From Craterostigma plantagineum (taxonomy: Eukaryota; Streptophyta; Magnoliopsida; Lamiales; Linderniaceae): a DNA stretch of 64,000 nt. Of the stretch, positions 11,198-23,877 are shown piece after piece (positions within the stretch are counted from its first letter, which is position 1; every line of letters starts with the position of its first letter). A model generated the notes under the pieces. The model was not told the origin of the DNA. It saw only the letters and a program-made list of their open reading frames with translations, and ran no database searches. The translations under genes and the position numbers were made by a program. Where the stretch lies: contig JAPQWV010001332.1 of the NCBI GenBank assembly GCA_027422505.1, positions 1 to 64,000 of the forward strand. Reading direction: 5' to 3'.

Positions 11198-12841
11198 ATA
11201 TGCTGGCTAGTCGAGGGTGAAAAGTTCGTCCCAAACTACTCGTTGAAAGATAGTGGTCGACTGTTGCGCGATGCCGAGACGATTGCGTGCCCATACATGT
11301 GTGCCGGGGGCTAGCTTTAATTTGAATTTTTCTACTCGTCACAATATGCTGCCCCGCGTCGGCGGTTGCGTGCCGTGGGCTAGATGCGTTGCGTGGTTGG
11401 CGGGAGGAGTTAGAACATGTGGGGTTTCGTCGAGACATTGTACCTACAAAGTAAATGTGAGTCTCGAGTAGAAAAATTCAAATCAAAGCTAGCTCGACTC
11501 GATCAACATCATCTTCATAATTCACACAAAGAGAGATATAAGCCTTTCTTCATCAAATCCAATTAAGTAGGCATGAAATCATGTGAGGCATTTCATGGAA
11601 CACGTGTTATGCACAAGTAATGAAGATGAAATTAACTAACAATATTGTTGAAATTAGCTAACCCATCAATTTTGCATAGGTGAATATTGCATTCCAAACC
11701 GAAAACCCAAATTTAAACAACATAAAAGAAACTTATACATCCCCAAAATGTCGAAATTATGGTTCTTGATAAACATGAAATTTTATATGCAATTGTAGTG
11801 AAATTAGCAAGACTCAATTCATGAACTACATGTTCTGCTCCTAATACATAAGGTAAGGGCATCGAAACGATCAAAAAAGCCGTAGTTGGCGTGTACGAAC
11901 GGAATTTAGGGTGTAGATGATTTTACCTTCCTTGCTTAAATCGATGATAGAAGATGTTAGAATTTCACCGGAGCTTGTCGTTGGAATTCGTCGCTGGTTG
12001 GGAGAAGCGTATTGGTGAGGACTCGGTGTGGTAGTTGTGTGTGATTGAAGTGTGTGATGTATGGAAAATCCGTTGTTAAGAATGAAGTGAAATAATTTTT
12101 TTCACACATCTATCACACAAGATCAAACATCAAACCATTTCTCACCAAATACCCTTCTCCCAACCGCCGAAGCATTCCGGCGACGAGCTCCGGTGAAGCC
12201 TCTAAGATCTTTTATCATCGACTTAAGCAAGGAAGGTAAAATTATCTACACCCTAATTGCGTTCTTACACGCCAACTTCGATTTTTGCTTGTTTCCACGC
12301 CCGTACCTCATGTATTAGGGGTAGAACATGTAGTTCATGAATTGAGTCTTGCTAATTTCGCTACAATTGCATATGAAATTTCATGTCTATCAAGAGCCTT
12401 AATTTCGACATTTGTGGATGCATTAGTTTCGTTTATGTTGTTTAAATGTGGATTTTCGGTATGGGAGGCAATATTTCACTAGGCAAACATGATGGTTAGC
12501 TAGCTAATTCAACAATATTGTTAGCTAATATCATGTTCATTATTTGCGCATAGCACGTGTTCGATGAAATGACTCATATGGGTTTGGGTTGATTTGTTGC
12601 CTACTTAATTGAATTTGATGAAGAAGGCTTTTATCTCTTTGTGTGATTATGAAGATGATGTTTGATTGAGTTGAGCTAGCTTTGATTTGAATTTTTCTAC
12701 TCGAGACTCACATTCACTTTGTAGTGCTATGTCTCGACTAAACCCCACAAGTGCTAGCTCCTCCCGCCAAACACGCAACACCCTAGCCACCGGCACGCAA
12801 CCGGCGACACGGGCAATAGACAGGGTGATTGACTAACCGCT

Positions 12842-14030
12842 ATGGTCACTTTCACTGGTGACGATGCATGTGGACAGCGATACGATAGGCTCAAAGGCAT
12901 GAAATTCCTGCGCACCGATCGACTCCACCAAGAGACCCTCGAATGCCTCGGCATCACGCAACAGGTTGACCACTATCTTTCAAAAAGTAGTTGGGACGAA
13001 CTTTTCATCATCGATGAGCTAGCATACGTGGAACAATTTCTCATTCAATGAGCACGACTACAATAGGGTCGTCCATTTCCGTGTCTTCCATAAAGAGCAT
13101 GTGGTCAAGTCGCGATAATTTGTGTAGAGCGCTCGGTCTCCAAGTCCCAACTACGACACTACGCACCGATCATTACAAGTTCAAGCTCGATCAGACGGAC
13201 GTGCGGAGTGGAATTTGGCTCGAGGTGATTCGCCCCCAACTTTTAGGCCAGCCGGAAGCATATTATAAAAGTACCCAATTGAAGGTTCTTCACTAATGAT
13301 GTCGGGTCTGCGATACATCCATCGGCTTTGCACCACCTCCGCCGCACTAGGCGATTCACACGGAGTGGTCATATTACGCGATCTCTTTTATCTCCATCCG
13401 CATACGCAATGTACAGAAGGTCCATCTCGGACTAGCTATGGCCCATGGATTCCGGCAGCAGTCCGAGGGACGCGAGAAGGGAAAGATCACGGACCATTTA
13501 TCACTAAGCTGGTGAAAGGATTGTGTTACTAGCCAGACGATGAGCCAAACATGACAATATTTAACGGGTGGAAGAAGTTGGACGCCACGATACTTCACAT
13601 GATGCACATGATCGGAAAGCTGCTGGGTGGAAAAGGAGGACTATTTCTATCGATGGCACGAGGACAATCGCGTATACACCGATATCCTGCAGTCCCTTGC
13701 CATGGAAGGCCCGCTCCCGCATCCGATCGACGAGAGCGCTGGCAATCATACTGATTCTGCCTGTCCGTCCATGTTTAATCATAGAGATTTCTCTTGTGTC
13801 ACCGCTTACGTCGACGACGTGTCGCCGCACTCCGAAAAACAAGCCCAACACGTGCCTCTGATCGGGAGGAGAATGCAGCTGCGCATGACCAACGCGCGGA
13901 GGCCAAACTGAAACTCCAAAAGCGGATGGATCGTTAGGAGAAAGCGCTGAAGAGAGTACAAGATGTCATGAAGTTGCTTACGGAGTCGCGCAAGCTGGTT
14001 GAGCAAGGCAATGAGCCATTGTCCCCCTAG
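12842..14030 (+). pseudogene. Athila ORF1-like (gag-region) fragment, right palindrome arm
   Basis: This is the plus-strand mirror of the left-arm fragment. The N-terminal block at 12842-13051 (RYDRLKGMKFL, then LECLGITQQVDHYL) is followed by 13048-13296 and 13296-13532 (LRYIHRLCTT, GDSHGVVILRDLFYL, GPSRTSYGPWIPAAV). A basic, glutamine-rich tail runs to about 14030. Three frames are needed to read it, so it is not functional. It opposes the sense of its flanking LTR and PBS, which marks this arm as inverted. Confidence 0.6.
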
Positions 14031-14245
14031 GATGAATCATAGCATCCCGCCGGAACCTTATTTCTAGTTTTTATTTATTAGACTTTGATGCTTTGATATA
14101 CTACTATCTGTTTCTCGACTTACTTTTTTAACGTCATTTGTTTAAATCGTCGGCTTACAGGGCAAACATCGTTAAATATGCAAAGCTCGTACGCGACATA
14201 TTTATTTTGGAATGAATCACCCAATCACAACTTCAAGTGTGGGGA

Positions 14246-14500
14246 AGAGGACTTAACATTCATGTTTCACCCTCGTCACACTTCGCCATCATGCCCACCT
14301 CATATAATCAGGGAAATTCACGCTTTTCAATAATCGTTTCTACTCCTTTTGTGCTTATAATTTTCCGTTGAGGACGTCATTCTCAAGTGTGGGAAAAAGG
14401 ACTTAACATTCATGCTTCAACCTCGTCACACTCTGCCATCATGCTCACCTCGTATAATCAGGGGAGTTAACGCTTTTCAATAATTGTTTTCACTCATTTT
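14246..14500. repeat. tandem duplication near the element end, about 130 bp unit
   Basis: The stretch CAAGTGTGGGGAAGAGGACTTAACATTCATG at 14234-14270 recurs as CAAGTGTGGGAAAAAGG at about 14382. Both copies are followed by CCTCGTCACACT, GCCATCATGC and CACGCTTTTCAATAAT-like blocks. CAAGTGTGGG motifs are common near polypurine tracts of Athila/Tat elements. Confidence 0.7.
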
Positions 14501-14535
14501 CTACTTGGATGACTCGTTTTCCTAATATCAAATTA

Positions 14536-14553
14536 TTCCCGGCAACGGCGCCA
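14536..14553 (-). promoter_or_regulatory. retrotransposon primer-binding site, Athila/Tat type
   Basis: Read on the minus strand this is TGGCGCCGTTGCCGGGAA, six bases inside the LTR end (TGATC at 14560 on plus). The sequence class is the one commonly seen at the 5' end of Athila/Tat elements. It fixes the orientation of the element. Confidence 0.75.
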
Positions 14554-14559
14554 AAAACT

Positions 14560-15956
14560 TGATCGCCAGCGTGTACATTAATATATTAAATAAATATTCC
14601 TGCAAGTAAGTCAAGTAATAATTAAAACAAATATGTTATAAACTAGACCGCACGCGATATGCCGTTGTACCTATCGTTTGTAAAATAGCTATAGCTAGTA
14701 TCCGAGTATCCAACACGAGGAATAATTTGATTACTAGTAATAATTTATCAATTCAATATCTAGACTAACGAATGGTTGAGATTTTTATATTTGAACTAAG
14801 TCAACTTAAACTAACACAACAAAAATGTTCAAAAATCAACTAAAGATTTAAGAGTAACTTGAATAAAAGGTATATACTTGGGATTTCGAGTCCCGTTAGA
14901 TATTGTCGATGAAGTCGTAACTACCGTTACCACATGATTATGACTATGTCACGATAATTTCTACTCGTTCCAACTTAGCTTTCGCCCTAAATGGTCAGGA
15001 GAATATATAGTAGTTTATCTAAGGTAAGGGTCGACTATTTGCTTTCGCCCTATAATCGACACCTAACGTTTATGATAAAACGAATTATTATTTAGCTTTC
15101 GCCCTTAACGGTCTACTAGACGTCACACCAACACATAGACATGCCAAATGTGATTATCAAAACAATACATAGACATATTGAATCGGATAAAAGTTGTCAT
15201 AAACGATACAAAGCCCATATCATGTGTTCACGAGTATTTTACGTCCAAAATATTCTCGTCCCAAACACACAAAATGATTAGCTACTCATAATGAAGGAAG
15301 AAGCGACGAAATGCATACTAAACAAAGCAGAGAAATACATAGATTCTTCCTTATTTAACGAGTTCAAGCTTATCCCTTGCACTTTGTTCGCGTCTCCGGT
15401 GTAAATGAGCTTCAAATCTTCACTTTAGCACCTAGAGATCATATGAGATTGATCTCTAGGGTTCTTGAGTCGCCATTGAGGTGTCTTCAGTGATTAGAAA
15501 TGAGTTGCGGCGGCTTAGATGCTCTTAGGGCTTCAAATTGCGTCTAAAGTATAAAACAGGGGTGAACACGGCTTTAACACGGCTTTGTATAATTCGGGCT
15601 TAGGTTTAAGGCCCAACACTGTTGCAAACACGGCCGTGTATTAGGCCGTGTTGAATGGCCGCATGTATGATTTTCTTTCTGCTGACAAACATGGCCGTGT
15701 GTCATGCCGTATTGAAGGGCAGCAAGTTTGTTTTTCTTTCCTGCTGACAAACATGGTCGTGTTGATGGGCAGCAGCTATGTAACTTGTCTCTGGAGCCGA
15801 ACACGGTCGTGTAGTCCTCAAAATAAGCCGTGTTTGGTTAAAAAGTGGTGATTTGAGCTCCATGTCTACGTGGTTCGTCCCAGTTATCGTCTCAAAATGA
15901 TTGAGATAAACGAAAATGAAAATGCGTCACTCACGGGTGGGCACCATAGCAAACCA
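14560..15956 (-). repeat. 5' LTR of the Athila-type element
   Basis: A 1.4-kb LTR read on the minus strand, ending next to the PBS. Its outer end lies near GTTTGCTATGG at 15954-15944. It contains a cluster of palindromic ACACGGCCGTGT-like words at 15570-15840, which is typical of some plant gypsy LTRs. The part nearest the PBS is shared with the left LTR; the outer 590 bp has no counterpart at the left end. Confidence 0.65.
15570..15840. repeat. cluster of ACACGGCCGTGT-type palindromic motifs
   Basis: At least ten full or half copies of ACACGG(C)CGTGT occur within 270 bp (for example at 15630, 15646, 15692, 15754, 15799 and 15828). They are embedded in three imperfect copies of a longer unit containing CTGCTGACAAACATGG and GGGCAGCA. 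Confidence 0.85.
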
Positions 15957-16860
15957 TACATATATATATGTATATATTGACAATTATAAGTATGTAAATT
16001 TGTGCAGTATGGATGTTTGAGAGGAGTTTATGGCCGCCTTACTTCTTTGCGAATGGGTTTCTTTATCTGATGAGGACTTAGATTACAAGAGATGGAGACA
16101 AATTTTGGATCCTTTGGTCGCCAAGCAGAAGCAAGTCTCCTTACATTTTCTTGAATGAGATGAATCTTAGTAAACTTGTTTAATATTCGAATTGATTGAG
16201 AATTTGTTATTTCTAATGCTTCGTTTTTATGTTACGTTTGGTGTTTTATGTTGAAGAATTATTTATTTTATGGAATTGGATAAGACCATTGTATAAGATA
16301 TGCATGCCATGCGGATACGGATAGTAACATGAATCTCAGTCGTCATATCCTTTTTAAGAGTAAAAAACTTATAAAAAGGAAGATTTAAATATGGTGAATT
16401 TATAGAAAATTACTCAATTGAATAAAAAATTTACAAGTCAGTACGTCTATCAGAAATCGTGTGTATCATTTTCCCAGTCTTGACGTACTTTTTTATATGT
16501 GTATTATGTAACATTTATATGGTACCATATACATTTCTCTATGTACCTATGTACCATTTCTCATTGTATTATGTACCACAATATGTTGTTATATGGTACC
16601 TAAATGTTATACGACGTACCTTGCTGTGGATCAGGTATCGATTTGCAAAAAATTATTCTAATAAGTACCGACATATAAAAGCCACTGATAGGATACTGAC
16701 TTTATGCAATGGCTATTTTTCTTTAAATTGCCTTTTAATTATTCTAAACAATAAATATTCTATTGGTAACGGTAACTTTAGTACTTCGTTTGTACTTTGG
16801 TCAATAATAATGACCGGTTGAACCGGTAAAAAGGTGAAGCTAGGGCAAAATAGTACGCTG
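15957..16860. other. AT-rich intergenic region
   Basis: 16010-16170 resembles worn exon sequence (one frame reads FERSLWPPYFFANGF) but has no splice context that I trust. 16500-16600 has several GTACCATATA-like words that create a spurious 120-codon frame. No gene is supported. Confidence 0.4.
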
Positions 16861-16867
16861 AGGAGGA

Positions 16868-16878
16868 TTATATATAAG
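16868..16878 (+). promoter_or_regulatory. TATA box of the Alba gene
   Basis: TTATATATAAG lies 207 bp upstream of the start codon at 17085. The distance would give a 5' leader of roughly 180 bases. It is the only strong TATA element between the repeats and the start. Confidence 0.5.
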
Positions 16879-17084
16879 CGAGCAGCACGCAACAATAAGC
16901 TTTAGGGCATAACGACGAAACGAAGCCAGGAGAAATAGGGCGGAGCGTATTACCTTATCCTTATATTTCATGATTTAGAAAGCACCAAGAGGTATAATCG
17001 AATCAGCTATTGGATTAATGAAAATTTATCGTTGTTGTTACTAATCGGCGTTGCCGATAACGGATCCGCATCTCTTTGCAGAGC

Positions 17085-19426
17085 ATGGATCGATACCAAA
17101 AGGTTGAGAAGCCCAAGGCCGAGGCTCCGATCAACGAGAACGAGATTAGGATCACTAGTCAGGGAAGGATGCGAAATTACATCACCTATGCTTTGACTCT
17201 GCTTCAGGTATGAGCACATATTTGCATGGATTTGAGGATGTTAATTTGGTTTTTGATGGTTAAAAACGTTTATCTTTGGAAGGTGTTTGTTTGGTTTTTT
17301 TTTGTTGTTTTTGGATTTGCGATGGATTTGTTGGTTTGTTGTAGCTTGGATTTGACACAGACTTGATGGTTTATGTATGTTTTCGAGCTTCTTGTTAATC
17401 GGACATTACATTGTGCTTGAACACGTTGAGGAGTCATTGATATGGGGCTCTGCATTTTGATGTTCTGATGGAATTGGAAAATTAGAGATTGAAGCTTTAT
17501 ACAGATATATCCAGTTATCAAATATAATTAGCCTATCTTGATAAATCTATTGTATTTGTTGGGATTAGGCTTCCTAAGGATGCAATAAGTTTGTTATGAG
17601 TTGTATTCTGAAGATACATATGGGAAATCTTATGTGGATATGTTGTTATATTGAAGTCTTTTTCTTTCTTCATTGAATGATATTACAGGAGAAGGGTTCT
17701 GAAGAGATTGTTTTGAAGGCGATGGGCAGAGCCATCAACAAAACAGTAACAATTGTGGAACTGATCAAGGTCTGTCATTCTTCTTTTTTTCCCCGGTTAT
17801 CTCATATTAATGCGTTTCCATTTTGTGTCTTGCAGAGAAGGATTGTTGGTCTTCACCAAATTACAACGATTCAATCCACTGATATAACTGACACGTGGGA
17901 ACCCCTAGAGGAAGGACTTCAAACGTAAGAACATGTCAAACCTGCGGAAATCAAAACAAAGAACTTCATTTGTTTTCTAAAAATTTAATATCCTCTCTTC
18001 AAGATGTGTAGATATGTTAATGTGAACCATTATTCTTTCCTCTTTTTTTTTTCCATTATGACAGCCTTGAAACAACAAGGAAAGTTTCCATGATCACAAT
18101 TGCTCTTTCGAAAAAGGAGTTAGATAAGAATCATATTGGGTAAGTGTTCTTATTTACCAAATTAATTGCTCAAATTTTCCATCATGACTTGCTTCAAATT
18201 AATCCACTACTTAATCCATGAATGCCCAACACTGCATAGCCTTTGACAACTATGTATTATTCTGATGAAGCCTGAATTACCAGATTCCACTGTAGTAATA
18301 TATGCAATGTGATTTTCCTTAACCGTTGACTTAATTTGCTATAGGTATCAACCTCCTATACCAGCTGACCAGGTGAAGGTCTCTACAGAGTTTGACTATG
18401 ATGGAGGAGGTAGCATTTCCTCATCTGATTCTTCCAATTTCACTTATCACCTGTAGGACATACTTGACTGATGTAATCTTTCGCAGAGGGGTCACCACCT
18501 CGTGGAAGAGGCCGAGGCGGTAGAGGAAGGGGTAGACCCAGAGCTCAGCGCAGTATGGATTTTGTTTGACTATTGGTACTAATATATATAGTACTCTTCA
18601 TGAGTATCATTTACAGCGATGTCATTTGTCATTATCCATAGGTGATGGTTTTGCACCTGCTGAGTATGAAGATGGTGGATATGAGATGACTCATGAATTC
18701 ACAAGAGGCAGGGGCAGAGGTAGAGGCAGAGGTAGAGCACGCAGCTTTCGTGGACGTGGGAGAGGAGGCTACAATGCACCCCAAGTGGACACTCAGCACG
18801 ATGCTGAAGGCTATAATGAAGGACCGCCACGAGGTACATTCTGTATTTACATACAATCCTTTTTTCCCTGTATTTTCTTCACTTTATTACCACATTTGTC
18901 CAGTAGGTCTTATATTTGGTTTTACCCGGTAAGCATTTTATGTTATAGTTGTTCATTCCTTTGTACGGACTTTATGTTACCACTTATGTGAGGTTAGATT
19001 TGTTAGAAGAGTTGAAAATTCTAATTCTACATTAGACCTATCCAAGATTTCTAGCTATTTGAGGTATATGTTCACAGCGGGTGTGAAAGGTCTAGAAGAT
19101 ATATTACAATGTCCCTGTTGAAGAGTCTGATACTTTTTGATAGCTATCCGTCGGACATTATATTGAGTATCAGATATGTAAGAATCATATACCTTAAACG
19201 CAGAACTATGTGTATTGTATTGTAAAATGCTCATAGGCTAACGAGGAACAGCTCCCCTCATCTAATAACTATTATTATCAGTTGATTATATACTCATGAT
19301 TGAAGGTCCATAGACTTTTTCTTTTTCACCTCTATTTATATCATTGCAGGCGCAGGCCGAGGGAGGGGAACCCGTGGTAGGGGTCGTGGGTCTAGATCCA
19401 ATGGTCCGGGCTATGCTCCTGCGTAA
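17085..19426 (+). CDS. Alba DNA/RNA-binding domain protein with RGG-rich tail
   Basis: Eight exons joined by canonical introns give 255 aa: 17085-17207, 17689-17769, 17836-17924, 18065-18139, 18345-18409, 18487-18552, 18642-18833, 19350-19426. Residues 20-110 form an Alba domain (NEIRITSQGRMRNYI, KAMGRAINKTVTIVELIK, then GLHQITTIQS). The rest is a low-complexity tail with three RGG/GRGRG clusters, each starting at an exon boundary, and it ends GPGYAPA. This is the layout of the long plant Alba proteins (ALBA4-6 type in Arabidopsis), which bind mRNA and R-loops and join cytoplasmic granules. All splice phases agree and no frameshift is present. The longer introns lie at the two ends (480 and 516 bp). 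A TATA box sits upstream and a (TA)n tract follows in the 3' region. Confidence 0.93.
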
Positions 19427-19460
19427 ATTGCTGAAATCTTGGTGATTCTCGAACACGATC

Positions 19461-19466
19461 GGTATA

Positions 19467-19528
<62 letters not shown>
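19461..19528. repeat. (TA)n microsatellite in the 3' flank
   Basis: About 66 bp of nearly pure TA begins 35 bp after the Alba stop codon, probably inside the 3' untranslated region. One CA interruption. Confidence 0.95.
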
Positions 19529-19530
<2 letters not shown>

Positions 19531-20184
19531 CCGTATGTATATCGAACTTTATCGCATTAAGGATTTGTGTTTCTGCAGGTTATATTATTTCGTTTTTTGC
19601 TCGTCCGTATACTCAAGTTGTAGGATATTGTCCGTCCGTGCTTGGGCTTTTTTTCTTGTTCCTTAGTTTCCATGGTTTTAGAGAATCCTTTTGTATTACA
19701 TTGTTACTTTTTTTAATAATTTCTGATTCATTTCTTCTGCCACATGTGTATCTCAATTTTTTGGCTTTTCAGCAGGCGTCCAAGCTCTGTGGATTTGTTT
19801 CTTGCAAAGGTTATTTCTTGGTCCTTCTGAGTTCTGATGCGTTAGAACGTCGATCCTTGATTGCGGTAACAGTCGAGCTTATCACAGGCGTGCTCTTTGA
19901 GTCAATCCATCTCATCAGCCTCTTGTTCTGTTTTGATGATCAGCCTTAAAAATTGCCCCATTCACCGAGCTCAGAAACTGGTGAGTTAGTTCAAGAACCT
20001 AATTTCGTGGGTTTTCCATGAATATTACCACCTTCACTCGCCTAAAAAGAACCACCCAAAAAGCAATAATGAGAGCTTGAAGCATATGGGTAAACCCATG
20101 TCGTCAAAACACGTAGCAATTTCAGCCTCATAACCAAGGACGGCTTTAGTGCTAGAAACAGTAACACGTAAATAGAAAACAAGC

Positions 20185-20437
20185 CAATGACCCAGTGGCC
20201 TAATGGTTGAGGGGAGGCCTCAAAAGTTAATGTGGTAGGAAGTCATGGGATCGAATCGTCATTTCATCTCACATTTTTTTTTGAGAAGTCCCCACAGGCC
20301 TAGTTATCATTGTCGGGTGGGTTTGGATCGTATCTATATAACACACGGTGATGAGTCCTACATCCGGAGTGTATGGCGGTTAGTTCATAACAAGACTGTG
20401 TGGGGATATCTCGGGACATTAAAAGAAAAAAAATAGA
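20185..20437 (+). mobile_element. tRNA-derived SINE-like element
   Basis: A pol III A-box-like TGGCCTAATGGTTGAG (20196-20211) is followed by a B-box-like GGGATCGAATC (20247-20257) about 45 bp later, the spacing of a tRNA-type promoter. The body is about 250 bp and ends in an A-rich tail (AAAAGAAAAAAAATAG). A TTTTTTTTT run occurs mid-body. No cloverleaf can be drawn, so it is not a tRNA gene. I could not define clear target-site duplications. Confidence 0.5.
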
Positions 20438-20504
20438 AACACACAGATATAAAGAGAGCACCAAAAATAAGTTTCTCTGTATGCACATTGCAAATGTGTG
20501 TATA

Positions 20505-20740
20505 TGTATCTAGTTAGGGTTTAGGGGTTAAGGTTTAGATTTAGGGTTATGATTTAGTGTTTAGAGTTTCGAGTTTAGGGTTTAGTATTTGGGGTTTTGG
20601 TTTAGGTTTATGATTTAGGTGTGTTTGGTTTAGAGTTAAGGATTTAAGTTTAGAGTTTATGGATTAGGATTTAGGGTGTTAGAATTTAGGGTTTAGAATT
20701 TAGTATTTTGGGTTTATGTTTTAGGGTTATTGTCACCGTA
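20505..20740. repeat. degenerate interstitial telomere-like repeats
   Basis: More than twenty variants of TTTAGGG (TTTAGGGTT, TTAGATTTAGGG, TTTAGAGTT and so on) occur in a row on the plus strand, with frequent substitutions. The plant telomere unit is TTTAGGG, so this is a decayed interstitial tract, not a chromosome end. Confidence 0.85.
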
Positions 20741-21514
20741 AAATTGGGGCTAATGGTGAAAAACAAGAAAGATATTGGAAATCACAATAATAGAGTTTTC
20801 ACGAATATCTTCTAATGGATGTGACTGACAAAGGCGGAAAGTAGGGGTTGGAAAAGAACAGATTTTACCATCCAAATATCGAAATTTAAATAAAAAATAG
20901 TCATGAGGTGATAACCTTCGAATACGAATATGTACGAATATGTGCATTGCAGTTTTCTATTCGATCAAACCTACCGGATATTCGACAACCAGTGATATTT
21001 TATTCAACTCGATTTGTTTGCAACCCTAGCGACAGGATGACAAACATAAGGATGGCCCCGTTGTAAAGCTATTTTTCACAAAGAACTAAGAAGGAAATGA
21101 AAAATCAATTGCTTTTCACAAGATCTTTTTTCTAGCTTATATGCGATTTCCTTTAGTCTATACAAACTACGATAGTGAAGGAGCCACGAGCTCGACTACT
21201 TAGACCTACTGCTTCGGAAACCCATCTGATTACTATTTTTCATACAATTGGCTGGATTTACACATTTACCAGATATTTTCCTCAATTCTGAATGATATGA
21301 ACAAAGGAACTCGAACCCAGTACCGTAGTTTCACTTTATTGAGCATGAAACATATATAAAACATATGTCCCTCGAGCAAAATTCAGTGATCATTGAGCTA
21401 GTAAGACATACGCTAAAAGAATCATGAGTGATGTGTATAATATCTATTCTGATACCTCTGTTGAAAGGAGCGAACGTAAAAAATCATTTAGATGGGATAC
21501 TGGTCGACTTCGAG

Positions 21515-23541
<2,027 letters not shown>

Positions 23542-23818
23542 CCTCGACTGCGATCGTGAAGGATTTCGAGCTGAAACGGTGTCGTTTTCGCGGGGGTTAA
23601 GCTGTAAGTGTAGTTTAAGGCAAAGGGTTTTTACCGTAGAGCGTAAGCTGATTGCTGAACACGTAATCAAATAGCATAGCTAGAAATAAAATTACAGCTA
23701 CAATATAAAAATAAAATATGATTTCTTTAATAGAAAAATGACACTGTTGATTTCTTCTTTGAAATTCTCTTGTGAAGTTGACCAGACATAATTACACTCC
23801 AGTACTAATTTTGGAACT

Positions 23819-23864
<46 letters not shown>

Positions 23865-23877
23865 AGAAAAAAGGACA
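23542..23877. promoter_or_regulatory. shared divergent promoter region, PGES2-like / VPS35
   Basis: Only 336 bp separates the two start codons, which point away from each other. The interval includes a (GA)n tract of about 38 bp (23825-23862) just before the VPS35 ATG. GA/TC-rich elements next to start sites are common in plant TATA-less promoters. No clear TATA box is seen in either direction. Confidence 0.6.
23825..23862. repeat. (GA)n microsatellite in the VPS35 5' leader
   Basis: Pure alternating GA of about 38 bp, ending 15 bp upstream of the VPS35 start codon, so probably transcribed as 5' UTR. Confidence 0.95.

Larger units (their letters stand above)
9750..14400. repeat. second large palindrome, arms about 2.3 kb, built from Athila ORF1
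   Basis: The left arm (about 9750-12060) and right arm (about 12103-14400) are inverted copies. Examples: GCCCTGTAAGCCAACGATTTAAAC at 9961 pairs with GTTTAAATCGTCGGCTTACAGGGC at 14143, and AAGGAAGGTAAAA at 12228 pairs with TTTTACCTTCCTTG at 11920. The spacer of about 40 bp is AT-rich. The arms are diverged by many substitutions, more than in the palindrome at 1.5-6.7 kb, so this inversion is probably older. The left arm alone carries a 75-bp tandem duplication. Confidence 0.85.
8024..15956 (-). mobile_element. rearranged Athila-type Ty3/gypsy retroelement, minus sense
   Basis: Two direct repeats that behave as LTRs (8024-8672 and 14560-15956) bracket an interior with Athila-type ORF1 fragments. 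A primer-binding site read on the minus strand (14553-14536, TGGCGCCGTTGCCGGGAA) lies just inside the right LTR, which fixes the sense as minus. This PBS type is typical of the Athila/Tat branch. No reverse transcriptase, RNase H or integrase motif was found, so the element is non-autonomous or heavily deleted. Most of the interior is a palindrome (9750-14400). The left LTR is homologous only as far as 8672; 8673-9745 is unassigned and contains short duplications (8682/8758 and 9020/9127). Confidence 0.7.

Noticed and set aside
15574..15851. Small ORFs on both strands in the LTR
   Set aside because: Produced by the ACACGGCCGTGT repeats.
16459..16821. 120-codon plus-strand ORF
   Set aside because: It is built on repeated GTACCATATA-like words, has no motif or homologue I recognise, and codon use is not gene-like.
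19439..19666. ORF with Tyr-Ile repeats
   Set aside because: Translation of a TA microsatellite.
20196..20257. tRNA gene
   Set aside because: Only A- and B-box-like words; no acceptor or anticodon stem can be formed. Called a SINE instead.
20505..20740. True telomere or chromosome end
   Set aside because: Units are heavily mutated and genes lie on both sides.
23542..23670. Longer N-terminus of the PGES2-like protein from an ATG at 23670
   Set aside because: The extra residues are not import-like and overlap the probable promoter; the start at 23541 opens with a normal presequence.
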